DNA of 64,000 nucleotides, from assembly GCF_024346585.1 (NCBI RefSeq), contig NZ_AP024523.1, positions 1,869,001 to 1,933,000 of the forward strand, in the 5' to 3' direction. This document shows, piece by piece, positions 1-9,037 of this stretch. This DNA comes from Streptococcus toyakuensis (GTDB lineage: Bacteria; Bacillota; Bacilli; Lactobacillales; Streptococcaceae). Each line of letters opens with the position of its first letter. Position 1 is the stretch's first letter. The notes under the pieces are model-generated. The model was not told the origin of the DNA. It searched no databases and saw nothing but the letters and a program-made list of their open reading frames with translations. The translations under genes and the position numbers were made by a program.

Positions 1-124
1 ATTTACCTGCACCATTGGGACCCAAAATAGCATTGAAACTTCCTTTTTCAAACTCTAACTGAATATCGTCAACAGCCATATGAGTACCGTACCGTTTAAT
101 CAAATGTTTAGCTTGTAAAATCAT
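1..124 (-). CDS. ABC transporter ATP-binding protein, N-terminal fragment
   Basis: This gene runs off the left edge of the window, so only about 41 N-terminal residues are visible. It begins MILQAKHLIKRYG and reaches a Walker A P-loop, GPNGAGK, which marks it as the nucleotide-binding subunit of an ABC transporter that hydrolyses ATP at the inner face of the membrane. The start is set by a clear AGGAGG ribosome binding site about 8 bases upstream. The transported substrate cannot be read from this fragment. The family call is secure; the specific role is unknown. Confidence 0.9.
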   Translation of the reverse strand, partial: MILQAKHLIKRYGTHMAVDDIQLEFEKGSFNAILGPNGAGK

Positions 125-429
125 ATTTATTTCCTCCTCTTTACCTCACCAGTTTAACAAAAATAATGAAAGAAAAATCGACTTTTGAGATAAGTGGTTA
201 AAATGAGAGGTTAAGTGGTGAGATGATTAGGGTTAAGTTAAAGTAGAGAAGGCTACAGCCATTTTTCTCCTACCGAATTGCTAAATGAAGCTTAAAAACA
301 CTTACAAAAACACATTATATTTTTAAATATGCGCTATAAAAGAGATGTTTTACCGCATCTGGCCGAAAAATTCAAGAATCGGTAGTATTATTCTCGCCAA
401 ATCAAACAATAAAAAATTAACTAGAAATC
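125..429. other. gene-poor AT-rich stretch
   Basis: About 300 bases with no ORF that looks coding. It separates the leftward ABC gene from an orphan short ORF. I see no convincing promoter hexamer pair, terminator or repeat here, apart from scattered A/T runs. Confidence 0.5.
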
Positions 430-549
430 ATGACACACAATCCCTTCTATCAAAATGAAACTGCTGAATATGATATGATTGAATTTGAAGCAAGTAAGTA
501 TTGTCCTGAATTTGAAACTTCCATTAGCCAAATTTTTGACGACAAGTAA
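430..549 (+). CDS. possible 39-residue orphan ORF
   Basis: A short open frame starting MTHNPFYQNETAEYDMIEF. Its composition (acidic, Tyr/Phe-rich, normal codons) looks more protein-like than the surrounding sequence, but it has no good ribosome binding site and no family I recognise. A stop codon lies in frame just upstream. It may be a remnant of a decayed gene. The longer opposite-strand frame over the same bases is hydrophobic and low-complexity and is probably not real. Confidence 0.2.
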   Translation: MTHNPFYQNETAEYDMIEFEASKYCPEFETSISQIFDDK

Positions 550-592
550 ATCCATTAGGAAATAATATATGAAAAGAATTTTCAATACAAGC

Positions 593-626
593 AAAAAACA
601 GCTCTTTTTATCCGAGAAGAACTGTT
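593..626 (-). terminator. candidate intrinsic terminator after the BAAT-like gene
   Basis: An inverted repeat with 10-base arms (597-606 and 617-626, one wobble) and, read leftward, a run of six U after the stem (from 593-598). It lies about 170 bases past the stop of the leftward hydrolase gene and is the first plausible terminator for it. Confidence 0.5.
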
Positions 627-794
627 CTATTTTATGAAAGAGAAAGTCACTAGTAACTCTTGTACTTCTCTCTACGTTTTTACTGTTTGAGTTCAAATTT
701 CTCTTATTTTAGTGTTTGCTTTTGTAGACTGAACTACCAACCAGAACTGTGTTTTTATCTTAGTTGGAACTATTATAGTACGGTTCAGCACTAT

Positions 795-2027
795 CTACAA
801 ATTTTTCAGATGTGTATCAAAATAATTTATCGTGGCAAACCAAGAGTCTACACTTTCTTTCATTAATAAGCGCCAATCTTTTCGATAACGATGATTCGCT
901 TGATAAGCAACCGTCAACATATGCCCTGTTTCATGGTATTTTTTAAACAAAATGGATTCCCCTTTATAATGTGAAATGATATCATCTATCGCGGATGATG
1001 CATTCCATATTTCATCAACATCGCTTCCTAGTAATAATAAGGGAGAGGAAATTTTACTCACATCAATCTGGGCCCTACTATCTTCAGGAATATGTTTTCC
1101 AAAAAACTTGTTTAACAAGTAATTTCCTAACTGAAATTTTTGATACGGAAGTTCTTTTTGCAAATATGTCCAAGAAGATGAATGAGAGTTGAGTTTTCCC
1201 TTTATTCCCTCAAATATTACATTTGAGGGGGAATTGAGTACCAAACATTGCACATCATCCAAAATACTTTGTCCAGCCAGAACAAGCTCTGCTCCTTTAG
1301 AGCGACCATATATTCCTATTTTTGTATTATCAACTTGAGGATGATGGTATAGAAAATCTTTCGCCTCCTCCAGACATTCTATCGGAATTCGTTCTAAATT
1401 TTGAGATAATCCCTCTAAACCAAAATAAGCTATCGCAAGACAAATATAGCCTCTTGAAGATAAAAGTTGGGCAATATTCTGAGCTTTTTCAATTCTTCCC
1501 TCACTACCGCTAACAATAATCACGGCTGGCGCCCTTCTTAACTTTTCATCATAGAATAATCGACCTTGAAAATGCTTGTCATAGATATCTTGATATCTTA
1601 CTCCTAGATTCATATAACGCCTTACGAAACTTTGCTCCGCGACCACATCTTTCCCCAGCTTGATTTTAATTTCAACACCAAAACAATCTCGTAATGGAAT
1701 TCTATCAAGAGAACTCGGTAATCTCCTTTTCCTATTCTTCAACGGTTTCGCATTAAAGAATAATCCCATTTCTGAAACCCCTTTATAAGATCCCGAAATA
1801 GATGCTGTCTGAGAGGTATCAATCATACCGTCCTGATCAGATAAAAAAATTGCGGTTGATTTCCATATAACATCATGATCTAAAAGCAAGGGAGCATTTA
1901 TACAGTAATAATCAGACAGGTACATTTCTACACAATACATTGCCCTTGGTTCTAAACCATTAATAGCAATATAAAAAGATTCATCCGCTAAATCTGTTTG
2001 TGAAATCAGTTCTATGTTTACAGTCAT
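795..2027 (-). CDS. acyl-CoA thioesterase / BAAT-family alpha/beta hydrolase
   Basis: A 410-residue protein with the two-part layout of the acyl-CoA thioester hydrolase/bile acid-CoA:amino acid N-acyltransferase family. An N-terminal beta-sandwich-like half (about residues 1-150) is followed by an alpha/beta hydrolase half. The nucleophile elbow is visible as IGIYGRSKGAE, with Ser in the position held by Ser or Cys in this family; a downstream Asp (LLGSDVDEIW) and His (YHETGHML) complete a plausible triad. No signal peptide is visible, so it should be cytoplasmic. The natural substrate is unknown; bacterial members often act on acyl-CoA-like or other ester substrates. It lies 56 bases downstream of a MarR regulator gene on the same strand, and its ribosome binding site (AAGGAG) abuts an operator-like repeat identical in design to the one before that regulator, so the pair is probably co-controlled. 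Confidence 0.8.
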   Translation of the reverse strand: MTVNIELISQTDLADESFYIAINGLEPRAMYCVEMYLSDYYCINAPLLLDHDVIWKSTAIFLSDQDGMIDTSQTASISGSYKGVSEMGLFFNAKPLKNRKRRLPSSLDRIPLRDCFGVEIKIKLGKDVVAEQSFVRRYMNLGVRYQDIYDKHFQGRLFYDEKLRRAPAVIIVSGSEGRIEKAQNIAQLLSSRGYICLAIAYFGLEGLSQNLERIPIECLEEAKDFLYHHPQVDNTKIGIYGRSKGAELVLAGQSILDDVQCLVLNSPSNVIFEGIKGKLNSHSSSWTYLQKELPYQKFQLGNYLLNKFFGKHIPEDSRAQIDVSKISSPLLLLGSDVDEIWNASSAIDDIISHYKGESILFKKYHETGHMLTVAYQANHRYRKDWRLLMKESVDSWFATINYFDTHLKNL

Positions 2028-2039
2028 ATCTTCTCCTTT

Positions 2040-2058
2040 TTGTTAATTTACTTAACAA
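2040..2058. promoter_or_regulatory. MarR operator copy 2 (before the hydrolase)
   Basis: Inverted repeat TTGTTAA-N5-TTAACAA lying between the MarR gene and the hydrolase gene, directly upstream of the hydrolase ribosome binding site. Half-sites and spacing are identical to the repeat in front of the MarR gene. This is what a dimeric winged-helix MarR protein would recognise; binding is inferred. Confidence 0.6.
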
Positions 2059-2083
2059 TTGTATTTAAAATTTACCGTGACTT

Positions 2084-2539
2084 TTACCACGGTAATTCTA
2101 TCCACACCTTTTCAATATCATCCATCAATTTCACAACTGTTTGAAGTTCCACCTCGCTATAGTTGTTTAAAACTGAAAAGATTGATTTTTCAATATATGC
2201 TTGTTGCTCCTTATGGATTTTAAAAATTTCGATGCCTTTTTCAGATAATCTCAAATATTTATTTTTCCCATTATTCAGATCAAAATCAAAAACAACTAAA
2301 TTTTTTTGAATCAATCTCCTAACACTTTGAGTTATTGCACTTCTTGAAACTTCTAATAATTCAGATAATTTTACTAGATTTAAGGGCTGATTTTCCCCAA
2401 TCACAACAATCAAATGTACCTCATTCAACGTAATGGATTTGTCAACACCACTTTTATGTTGATTTTTTTTTAACTCTTCAAACGCTAAAATAAACCTATT
2501 GAAACGATTATTAAATGCAATAAATTCTTTTTTATCCAT
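2084..2539 (-). CDS. MarR-family transcriptional regulator
   Basis: A 151-residue protein with a central winged-helix DNA-binding region (LVKLSELLEVSRSAITQSVRRL, roughly residues 54-75) and the following wing (DLNNGKNKYLRLSEKG). These are typical of MarR proteins, which bind short palindromes as dimers and are released by small ligands or metals. The gene is followed on the same strand by a BAAT-like hydrolase, a likely target. A 25-bp near-perfect palindrome overlaps the region just upstream of its start codon and another copy precedes the hydrolase, indicating autoregulation and control of the neighbour. No metal-site signature such as that of AdcR is obvious, so the inducer is unknown. Confidence 0.85.
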   Translation of the reverse strand: MDKKEFIAFNNRFNRFILAFEELKKNQHKSGVDKSITLNEVHLIVVIGENQPLNLVKLSELLEVSRSAITQSVRRLIQKNLVVFDFDLNNGKNKYLRLSEKGIEIFKIHKEQQAYIEKSIFSVLNNYSEVELQTVVKLMDDIEKVWIELPW

Positions 2540-2550
2540 AATCTCTCTTT

Positions 2551-2575
2551 CTTTTGTTAATTATATTAACAAAAG
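2551..2575. promoter_or_regulatory. MarR operator copy 1 (autoregulatory palindrome)
   Basis: Perfect inverted repeat with 11-base arms around a 3-base centre, containing TTGTTAA-N5-TTAACAA. It ends about 12 bases upstream of the MarR start codon, where a bound dimer would block transcription or leader access. The same core with the same 5-base spacer recurs at 2040-2058. Confidence 0.7.
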
Positions 2576-2593
2576 AGAAACTTCCTGTCAAAT

Positions 2594-2626
2594 AAAAAAT
2601 CCTCCAGAGTTCAGCTCTGGAGGATT
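2594..2626 (-). terminator. intrinsic terminator associated with the foreign leuS end
   Basis: A perfect 12-base-arm hairpin (2598-2609 and 2615-2626, 5-base loop), followed in the leftward reading by a U run from 2594-2599. It lies 7 bases beyond the duplicated leuS stop codon at 2633, so it belongs with that fragment and now probably ends transcription from the resident leuS as well. Confidence 0.85.
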
Positions 2627-2632
2627 CCTATC

Positions 2633-2665
2633 TTATTTCACAACAATATTAACCAATTTAGTTGG
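2633..2665 (-). pseudogene. remnant of a second, diverged leuS 3' end
   Basis: Read leftward, these bases encode [10 protein letters not shown] followed by TAA, matching the last ten residues and stop of the intact leuS next to it ([10 protein letters not shown]). Most codons that encode the same residue differ at the third position, so this is a homologous end from a diverged lineage and not a fresh tandem copy. It is most simply a recombination scar left when leuS was exchanged. Confidence 0.75.
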
Positions 2666-2692
2666 CTTCAATAGTCCAGTGGACTATTGAAG
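2666..2692. repeat. 12-bp-arm palindrome at the leuS junction
   Basis: Perfect inverted repeat: arms 2666-2677 and 2681-2692 around AGT. It sits exactly between the resident leuS 3' region and the foreign leuS tail, so it may mark or have helped form the recombination junction. It has no U run and does not look like a terminator. Confidence 0.7.
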
Positions 2693-2717
2693 GTGGCAGA
2701 TAGAGATAATAAACTCG

Positions 2718-5219
2718 TTATTTAACGACGATATTAACGAGTTTGTTAGGTACCGCAATCACTTTCACGATTTCCTTGCCGTCAATTTCTGCTCTAACTT
2801 TTTCATCAGCCAGAGCGATTTCTTGCAATTCTTCACGTGATAGGTCTTTAGCGACCATGAGTTTGGCACGGACTTTTCCTTTGATTTGGATGACGATTTC
2901 GATTTCGTCTTCAACCAATTTGCTTTCGTCCCAAGTTGGCCAAGCTACATAAGAGATGGACTCACCTGTTGCAGCAACAGTTTGCCAGAGTTCTTCTGCC
3001 AAATGAGGTGCAAATGGGGCAATCAATTGAATAAAGCCTTTGGCGTAGTCCACATAGAGTTTGTCTTCCTTATTAGCAGCGTTGACAAAGACCATAAGTT
3101 GGGCAATAGCTGTGTTGAATTTGAGGGACTCGATTTGCTCAGTGACAGCTTTAACAGTTTCGTTGTAGACCTTGTCAAGAGCGCCATTGTTTTCTGCAAC
3201 GATTTCCTTGCTTGTAATCAAACGGTAAACACGGTCAAGGAATTTACGGCTTCCTTCCAGACCTTCTTCTGACCAAGCAATCGAAGCATCAAGTGGGCCC
3301 ATGAACATTTCATAAACACGAAGGGTGTCAGCACCATATTGTTCCACAACATCATCTGGGTTAACAACGTTCTTGAGCGATTTAGACATTTTGGCTGGTG
3401 CTTGCTCCAACTCTTCCCCTGTTTCTACATGGAAGAAGGAACCGTCACGTTTTTCAACCTTATCGGTTGCCACAAGAGCCCCACGATGGTCACGGTAGCT
3501 GGTTCCCAAAATCATTCCTTGGTTAAAGAGTTTTTGGAATGGTTCTTTAGTTGGAACGACACCGAGATCATAGAGGAATTTGTGCCAGAAACGAGCATAA
3601 AGCAAGTGAAGAACGGCATGCTCTGCACCACCCACATAGATATCTACTGGCAACCATTGTTTGAGGAGCTCCTCATCAGCCAATTTCTCAGTATTGTGTG
3701 GGTCAATGTAGCGGAGGTAGTACCAGCTTGAACCTGCCCATTGTGGCATTGTGTTGGTCTCGCGACGACCTTTGACACCATCTTCACGAGTCACTTCAAG
3801 CCAATCTGTCAAATTAGCTAGTGGACTTTCACCAGTACCTGAAGGACGGATATCCTTGGTTACTGGCAAGACAAGTGGCAATTCATTTTCAGGAACAGCT
3901 GTTGAAGTTCCGTCTTCCCAATGAATGATAGGAATTGGCTCACCCCAGTAACGTTGACGGCTAAAGAGCCAGTCGCGGAGACGGTAGGTCACCTTCTCTT
4001 GACCACAGCCTTTTTCTTCCAACCAAGCCACAATCTTAGCAATTGCGTCTTCTTTGTTGAGTCCATCTAGGAAGTCTGAATTAACGTGAAGGCCATCTTC
4101 TGTGTAGGCAGCTTCTGCTACATTTCCACCTTCAAGTACTTCTACGATTGGAAGGTCAAATTGTTTGGCAAATTCCCAGTCACGTTGATCGTGGGCAGGC
4201 ACAGCCATAACGGCACCTGTTCCGTAACTAGCAAGAACATAGTCGGCAATCCAGATTGGAATTTCCTTACCATTGACAGGGTTGATGGCATAAGCACCAG
4301 TCCAAACACCAGTTTTTTCTTTGGCAAGGTCTGTACGAGCCAAGTCTGACTTGAGACTGGCTTGGTGTTTATAGTCAGCTACTGCCTCTGCTTGCTCTGA
4401 ACTTGTGATAGCATCAACTAGATCATGTTCAGGAGCCAAGACTGTGAAAGTCGCACCGAAAAGGGTATCAGGACGAGTTGTAAAGACTGTGAATTCCTTG
4501 TCTGTTCCCCTAACTTTAAAAGTTACATTAGCACCTGTTGATTTACCAATCCAGTTGCGTTGCATATCCTTGATAGACTCTGGCCAATCTAGTTCATCTA
4601 AGTCATTGAGCAAACGCTCCGCATAGGCCGTGATTTTGAGCATCCATTGGCGCATTGGTTTGCGGACAACTGGATAGCCTCCACGCTCAGAAGTTCCGTC
4701 CGGAAGAACTTCTTCATTGGCAATGGCAGTTCCCAATTCCTCAACCCAGTTTACTGGCACTTCCGCTTCATAGGCCAAACCTTTTTCGTAAAGCTTGGTG
4801 AAAATCCACTGAGTCCACTTGTAGTAGTTTGGATCTGTCGTATTGACTTCACGATCCCAGTCATAAGAAAATCCAAGAGCATTGATTTGGCGTTTGAAGT
4901 TGGCAATGTTTTCCGCTGTAAATTCTGCTGGGTCATTCCCTGTATCCATAGCGTATTGCTCTGCAGGCAAACCAAAAGCATCCCAACCCATTGGATGAAG
5001 GACATTGTAGCCTTGCGCACGTTTGTAACGACTGAGGATATCCGTTGCGGTATAACCTTCTGGGTGTCCTACGTGCAGACCCGCTCCAGAAGGATAAGGG
5101 AACATATCAAGAGCATAAAACTTCGGTTTTGATGCATCTGTTCCTGTTTTAAATGTATGATGTTCTGCCCAGTAGCCCTGCCACTTAGGCTCAATTTCTT
5201 TATGATTGTAAAAACTCAT
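2718..5219 (-). CDS. leuS: leucyl-tRNA synthetase
   Basis: An 833-residue class I aminoacyl-tRNA synthetase that charges tRNA-Leu with leucine in the cytoplasm. The HIGH-type signature appears as [15 protein letters not shown] near residue 42, an inserted editing (CP1) domain with [11 protein letters not shown] follows around 225-400, and the KMSKS loop appears as [12 protein letters not shown]. Full length for bacterial LeuS. Single gene unit: a start at GGAGAG-spaced ATG, an extended -10 just upstream, and an unusual 3' flank. The stop codon lies inside an imperfect hairpin (2711-2720 with 2735-2744), and a diverged extra leuS tail follows. No T-box leader fits in the short upstream gap. 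Confidence 0.98.
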   Translation of the reverse strand: MSFYNHKEIEPKWQGYWAEHHTFKTGTDASKPKFYALDMFPYPSGAGLHVGHPEGYTATDILSRYKRAQGYNVLHPMGWDAFGLPAEQYAMDTGNDPAEFTAENIANFKRQINALGFSYDWDREVNTTDPNYYKWTQWIFTKLYEKGLAYEAEVPVNWVEELGTAIANEEVLPDGTSERGGYPVVRKPMRQWMLKITAYAERLLNDLDELDWPESIKDMQRNWIGKSTGANVTFKVRGTDKEFTVFTTRPDTLFGATFTVLAPEHDLVDAITSSEQAEAVADYKHQASLKSDLARTDLAKEKTGVWTGAYAINPVNGKEIPIWIADYVLASYGTGAVMAVPAHDQRDWEFAKQFDLPIVEVLEGGNVAEAAYTEDGLHVNSDFLDGLNKEDAIAKIVAWLEEKGCGQEKVTYRLRDWLFSRQRYWGEPIPIIHWEDGTSTAVPENELPLVLPVTKDIRPSGTGESPLANLTDWLEVTREDGVKGRRETNTMPQWAGSSWYYLRYIDPHNTEKLADEELLKQWLPVDIYVGGAEHAVLHLLYARFWHKFLYDLGVVPTKEPFQKLFNQGMILGTSYRDHRGALVATDKVEKRDGSFFHVETGEELEQAPAKMSKSLKNVVNPDDVVEQYGADTLRVYEMFMGPLDASIAWSEEGLEGSRKFLDRVYRLITSKEIVAENNGALDKVYNETVKAVTEQIESLKFNTAIAQLMVFVNAANKEDKLYVDYAKGFIQLIAPFAPHLAEELWQTVAATGESISYVAWPTWDESKLVEDEIEIVIQIKGKVRAKLMVAKDLSREELQEIALADEKVRAEIDGKEIVKVIAVPNKLVNIVVK

Positions 5220-5247
5220 GGTCTCTCTCCAATTTTGTGATGTTACT

Positions 5248-5256
5248 ATTATACCA
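5248..5256 (-). promoter_or_regulatory. leuS extended -10 promoter
   Basis: Read leftward: TGG-TATAAT, an extended -10 about 30 bases upstream of leuS. No good -35 hexamer is seen, as is common when TGn is present. Confidence 0.5.
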
Positions 5257-5305
5257 TTTTTGAGGGAATTTGGTCTCGTTCTATTCTATACTTTTCTATT
5301 TTACC

Positions 5306-5334
5306 TTGCTCTAGAATTTTTAAACTGCTATACT
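5306..5334 (+). promoter_or_regulatory. promoter of the sensor kinase operon
   Basis: TTGCTC-N17-TATACT, 33 bases upstream of the kinase start codon. The -10 lies inside a small palindrome (CTGCTATA / TAGCAG), which could be a regulator contact. Confidence 0.6.
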
Positions 5335-5367
5335 TATAGCAGAAAAAACCTTCCAAGGAGGTAGCAG

Positions 5368-7017
5368 ATGTCTCATTCCTTTAAAAAATCTCTCCAAAAA
5401 GAAATTCTCCATAGAAGCTCTATCGCAGCCTTTGTGACCTCTCTTTTACTACTCATTTTACTTTTTGGTTTTTCCTATTTTTTACAAAAGCAACAACTCT
5501 CCAAAGACACGAGACAGATTGTCAAACAAGTTCAAGAGATGAAAGATGCAAATAATGAGCTCCTGACCACTATGAACTATAAAATGATTCCTGGATTTTT
5601 GGACGGCAAACACACAGAGCGAGAAGTCTTTAGCTTATTTTACGAGACAAAAGCTAAATTAAAACTTAGTTCTGACCTCATTATCCTAAATGATACAGGT
5701 GAATTACTATTTAGCACTAATCGAAATCATCAAGAAAGTATTTTATCACCCTACTATCTAAAACTGCTCATCCAAAATCCTTCTCAAGATAAAGTTACAG
5801 AAAAAATTGCGCTCTCTTCAGACAAGCAACACTACACACTCTTTATCAAACCACTACTTCAAAACCAACGAGTTAAAGCCTATACTATTGCTTTCGTAAA
5901 TGAGAATGATTTCATCTCAAGTTTCCCAATGATAAATTCTAAATACATCATTACCGATAGCTTTGGAAATATGTTTTCCAACAATACAAATCAATTTACT
6001 CGTTCCACTCTTGAAAAATTTGATGAGAAACTCCTACACTCTCGCACCCACTGGTATGCGAATGAACCGCTTATTGTTCAAAAAGAAAAAGTCGGTGCTA
6101 TTTTTTCAATCTATACTTTTCAATCCTTCTTTCCTATTCCTAGCCTACTCGGCCTAGCCTCCATTCTCACCTTATGTATATTCTTCCTCTACTTCTGGCA
6201 AGCAAGACGAATTGCTCATAAGATTGCTACACACAACGCTGTTCCTATTGAAAGTTTAGTTTACCAACTTCAAGAAATTCCCAAACAAGCAGAAAAAATG
6301 CTTTATCTACAAACAGGTGATGAGTTTGAGTTTATGGCCGAAAAAATTAATAATATGTTGTATGAATTAGATCAGCTTCATCAGAAAATGTTGACCATCG
6401 AAAAAGAAAAGTGGATTTTTGAAAGAAAAATGCTGGAAGCTCAGTTCAATCCTCATTTTCTCTACAATACACTTGAAACGATTAAAATCACTTCTTTAAT
6501 GGATGCAAGTCTCACACAAGACCTGATTCAAAAACTCACGCGCATTCTTCGCTACAGTATCACCGATTTAGAAAAAGAAACAAGCATTTGTCAGGATTTA
6601 AAGATTATAGAGGACTACCTTATTATTCACAAGATTCGTTTCGAGCACTTTTCCTATGAAATTGTTTGTCCAGAAAGTGTCGATAATCAGCCTATCCCTA
6701 AACTTTTCTTGCTTCCTCTTGTAGAAAATGCTATAAAATATGGGATGCAATACCGTATTGATCTTCATATTGATATCCAAATTACCTTGGAAGCAGATTC
6801 TCTGACTTTTTTGGTCAAGGATAATGCTGGAGGACTCACAAAGCAAGAGCGACTCGCTATTTTAGACTCTTTAGATAGCCCTCATACCCAGCATGGCATT
6901 GTTAACAGCTACAAACGATTGAGCAATTTCTTTCCTGATGTTCAGCTAGATTTAGGAGTCAATCGTCAAGGAGAAACTTGGGTCAAATTTGTAACGAAAG
7001 GACTAACTCATGTTTAA
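5368..7017 (+). CDS. LytS/YesM-type sensor histidine kinase
   Basis: A 549-residue membrane kinase. One transmembrane helix lies near residues 18-40, an extracytoplasmic sensor region of about 200 residues follows, then a second helix near 250-275, a HAMP-like linker, a His_kinase domain (FNPHFLYNTLE, phospho-acceptor His about 363) and a HATPase region (LVENAIKYGM; KDNAGGL). Kinases of this class phosphorylate AraC-type regulators and often govern carbohydrate uptake. Its stop overlaps the response regulator start by 8 bases. A good promoter and AGGAGG site precede it. Immediately downstream are two solute-binding lipoproteins and a transporter, the same company kept by HptS of Staphylococcus aureus, which senses glucose-6-phosphate together with the binding protein HptA. 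The ligand here is inferred, not shown. Confidence 0.88.
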   Translation: MSHSFKKSLQKEILHRSSIAAFVTSLLLLILLFGFSYFLQKQQLSKDTRQIVKQVQEMKDANNELLTTMNYKMIPGFLDGKHTEREVFSLFYETKAKLKLSSDLIILNDTGELLFSTNRNHQESILSPYYLKLLIQNPSQDKVTEKIALSSDKQHYTLFIKPLLQNQRVKAYTIAFVNENDFISSFPMINSKYIITDSFGNMFSNNTNQFTRSTLEKFDEKLLHSRTHWYANEPLIVQKEKVGAIFSIYTFQSFFPIPSLLGLASILTLCIFFLYFWQARRIAHKIATHNAVPIESLVYQLQEIPKQAEKMLYLQTGDEFEFMAEKINNMLYELDQLHQKMLTIEKEKWIFERKMLEAQFNPHFLYNTLETIKITSLMDASLTQDLIQKLTRILRYSITDLEKETSICQDLKIIEDYLIIHKIRFEHFSYEIVCPESVDNQPIPKLFLLPLVENAIKYGMQYRIDLHIDIQITLEADSLTFLVKDNAGGLTKQERLAILDSLDSPHTQHGIVNSYKRLSNFFPDVQLDLGVNRQGETWVKFVTKGLTHV

Positions 7018-7780
7018 GCTCATTATCGTAGAAGATGAACACCTCATTCGAAAATGGCTAGAGATTGCCGTAGACTACTCTGCCTTAGGCATCCAAGTTG
7101 TAGGAACTGCCAGTCACGGTCAAGAGGGAATGAAACTCATCCAAGAAAAAGAACCTCATATTGTCTTAACAGACATCACAATGCCAATTATGGATGCTTT
7201 TATGATGTTCGAAGCCACTCGTACCCTTTCCTATGAAAAAGTTATCTTATCTGGTTATAACGATTTTCAAAATGCAAAAAAAGCCATGCAATATGGGGCA
7301 GTTGATTTCTTATCCAAACCAATTGACACAAAGGAATTGACAGAATGTCTTCAAAACATTGTTTTGCGATTACAAGTTAGCACCTATCAAGAAACTCCTT
7401 TTTTAGAAGAATATCAAACTTTACTCTCTTCTATCCAACAAGTTGATACACAAAATCAAATCATTCAGCAAATTATTTCCTTTGTCCACAACCACTATGC
7501 AGAACATTTTACTATTAGTAAGCTAGCAGAATCGCTGGGATATAGTGAAAGTTATCTATATAAGGTTATCAAAGAAGACTTCCCCATGACACTAAACGAA
7601 TATATCTTACGCTACCGCCTGAAACAAGCTATAGATAAAATGGCCGAGTCCCCCAATGCCCCCTTAAGCGATATCTCTGACCAAGTTGGATTTTCAGACT
7701 ATAAATACTTTGCCAAAGTCTTTAAAAAGTATCTCCATATTTCTCCAAAAGAATTAAAACTTATGGATAAAAATCATTGA
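7010..7780 (+). CDS. AraC-type response regulator (YesN/HptR-like)
   Basis: A 256-residue regulator with an N-terminal receiver domain (EDE near residue 9, phospho-acceptor Asp in VLTDITMP near 54, switch region ILSGYND, Lys in LSKPID) and a C-terminal AraC helix-turn-helix pair (about residues 155-253, LAESLGYSESYLYKVIKE and ISDQVGFSDYKYFAKVFKK). It is translationally coupled to the kinase by an 8-base overlap. It probably activates the binding-protein/transporter genes that follow. An intrinsic terminator directly after it separates basal regulator transcription from the transporter genes. Confidence 0.9.
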   Translation: MFKLIIVEDEHLIRKWLEIAVDYSALGIQVVGTASHGQEGMKLIQEKEPHIVLTDITMPIMDAFMMFEATRTLSYEKVILSGYNDFQNAKKAMQYGAVDFLSKPIDTKELTECLQNIVLRLQVSTYQETPFLEEYQTLLSSIQQVDTQNQIIQQIISFVHNHYAEHFTISKLAESLGYSESYLYKVIKEDFPMTLNEYILRYRLKQAIDKMAESPNAPLSDISDQVGFSDYKYFAKVFKKYLHISPKELKLMDKNH

Positions 7781-7783
7781 TGT

Positions 7784-7819
7784 AAAAGGATTGCTCAACT
7801 CTATTGTAGCAATCTTTTT
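7784..7819 (+). terminator. intrinsic terminator after the response regulator
   Basis: Hairpin of AAAAGGATTGCT with AGCAATCTTTTT (one bulged base) followed by a T-rich tract, three bases past the regulator stop. It makes the first binding-protein gene depend on its own promoter or on read-through. Confidence 0.8.
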
Positions 7820-7996
7820 ATTTTATACCTACCATCAAAATCCTATTCACAGTTCACGCATCCTTACTCTAGGAGCTTAATTCCTATTTTCTATTTTAGG
7901 TTTCTTTAAGGTTTTTATTATATTCTATAGGACTCTACAAATTATAAACATTATAAAAGTTGTGGAGTAAAAATGTTCGTAAAAAAGGAGACTCTT

Positions 7997-9037
7997 ATGA
8001 AAAAACTACTATTCTTTCTCTCTTGTGGTTGGATATTACTTACTTTATCAGGATGTTCTTCAGCTATAGGAGCGGAAACTAACACTGAAACAGATTCGAA
8101 TAACACTTTGGTTATTTACTCACCTAACCCCGAAGACCTTATCGAAGAAACAATCCCAGCCTTCGAAGAAAAATATGGTATTAAGGTTGATTTAGTACAA
8201 GCCAGCACTGGTGAATTGTTCAAAAAAGCTGAGGCCGAAAAAGAATCCCCAGTAGCTGATGTCATTTTCGGAGGCTCCTATGCCCTCTTCTCTTCTAACG
8301 AAAAACTTTTTGAACCTTATATTTCTCAAGAAAACGACCAGATAATCCCTGAATATCAAAATAAAACAGGATTCTACACACCTTATACACTGGATGTCAG
8401 TGTTATCATTGCCAATTCAGCTCTTACAAAAGATATTAAAATCGAAGGCTACAATGATCTACTCAATCCTAAATTAAAAGGAAAAATCGCTACTGCTGAT
8501 CCAAGTAATGCTTCTAGTGCCTTTGCTCAATTAACAAACATGCTTGTCGACCAAGGTGGATACGAAAATGAACAAGCTTGGACCTATGTGAAAAATCTAT
8601 TTACCCTAGTAGATGGAAAGATTGCATCTAGCTCTTCAAATGTTTACAAAGCTGTCGCCGATGGAGAAATGGCTGTGGGACTCACCTATGAAGATCCTGC
8701 CTTAAAACTCTTAAACGACGGAGTTGATGTAAAAGTTATTTATCCAAAAGAAGGTACCGTCTTTTTACCTGGTAACGCTGCTATCGTCAAAAACGCCAAA
8801 CACATGGACAATGCTAAGAAATTTATCGATTTCCTCCTTTCTCAAGAAATCCAAGATAAGCTAGGAACTGAAACAACAATCAGACCTATTCGTAAAAATG
8901 CTAAAACCAATAGAAATATGAAGGCTATGACAGAAATCAATGTTGCTACTGAAGATTCAGATTATGTCATCAAGAACAAATCCACTATTCTTAAAAAGTA
9001 CAATGATATTTTTACAGATATCCAATCTAAAAAATAA
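7997..9037 (+). CDS. ABC transporter substrate-binding lipoprotein 1 (AfuA/HptA-like)
   Basis: A 346-residue lipoprotein: signal peptide with lipobox LSGC near residue 22, then a periplasmic-binding-protein type II fold of the ferric/phosphate-ester cluster. I start it at the ATG with the AGGAG site, 24 bases inside the longest frame. It is a close paralogue of the next gene (shared runs such as AFEEKYGIKV and FKKAEAEKE-like segments). The Tyr-Tyr pair that binds iron in FbpA/FutA-type proteins is not seen; the corresponding stretch reads GLTYEDPALK. That fits the sugar-phosphate or phosphonate branch (AfuA, HptA) better than an iron protein. Encoded straight after the kinase/regulator pair, it may act as the sensory ligand receptor. 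Confidence 0.82.
   Translation: MKKLLFFLSCGWILLTLSGCSSAIGAETNTETDSNNTLVIYSPNPEDLIEETIPAFEEKYGIKVDLVQASTGELFKKAEAEKESPVADVIFGGSYALFSSNEKLFEPYISQENDQIIPEYQNKTGFYTPYTLDVSVIIANSALTKDIKIEGYNDLLNPKLKGKIATADPSNASSAFAQLTNMLVDQGGYENEQAWTYVKNLFTLVDGKIASSSSNVYKAVADGEMAVGLTYEDPALKLLNDGVDVKVIYPKEGTVFLPGNAAIVKNAKHMDNAKKFIDFLLSQEIQDKLGTETTIRPIRKNAKTNRNMKAMTEINVATEDSDYVIKNKSTILKKYNDIFTDIQSKK

Noticed and set aside
421-696. 91-residue leftward hydrophobic frame
   Set aside because: Low-complexity, Phe/Ile/Leu-rich from AT-rich DNA, overlaps a candidate terminator, and has no ribosome binding site.
4647-5132. 161-residue open frame opposite leuS
   Set aside because: Lies wholly inside the leuS gene on the other strand, no ribosome binding site, composition of a shadow frame.
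5220-5367. T-box leader upstream of leuS
   Set aside because: The leuS-kinase gap is about 150 bases, shared by two divergent promoters, with no T-box AGGGTGGNACCGCG-type sequence.
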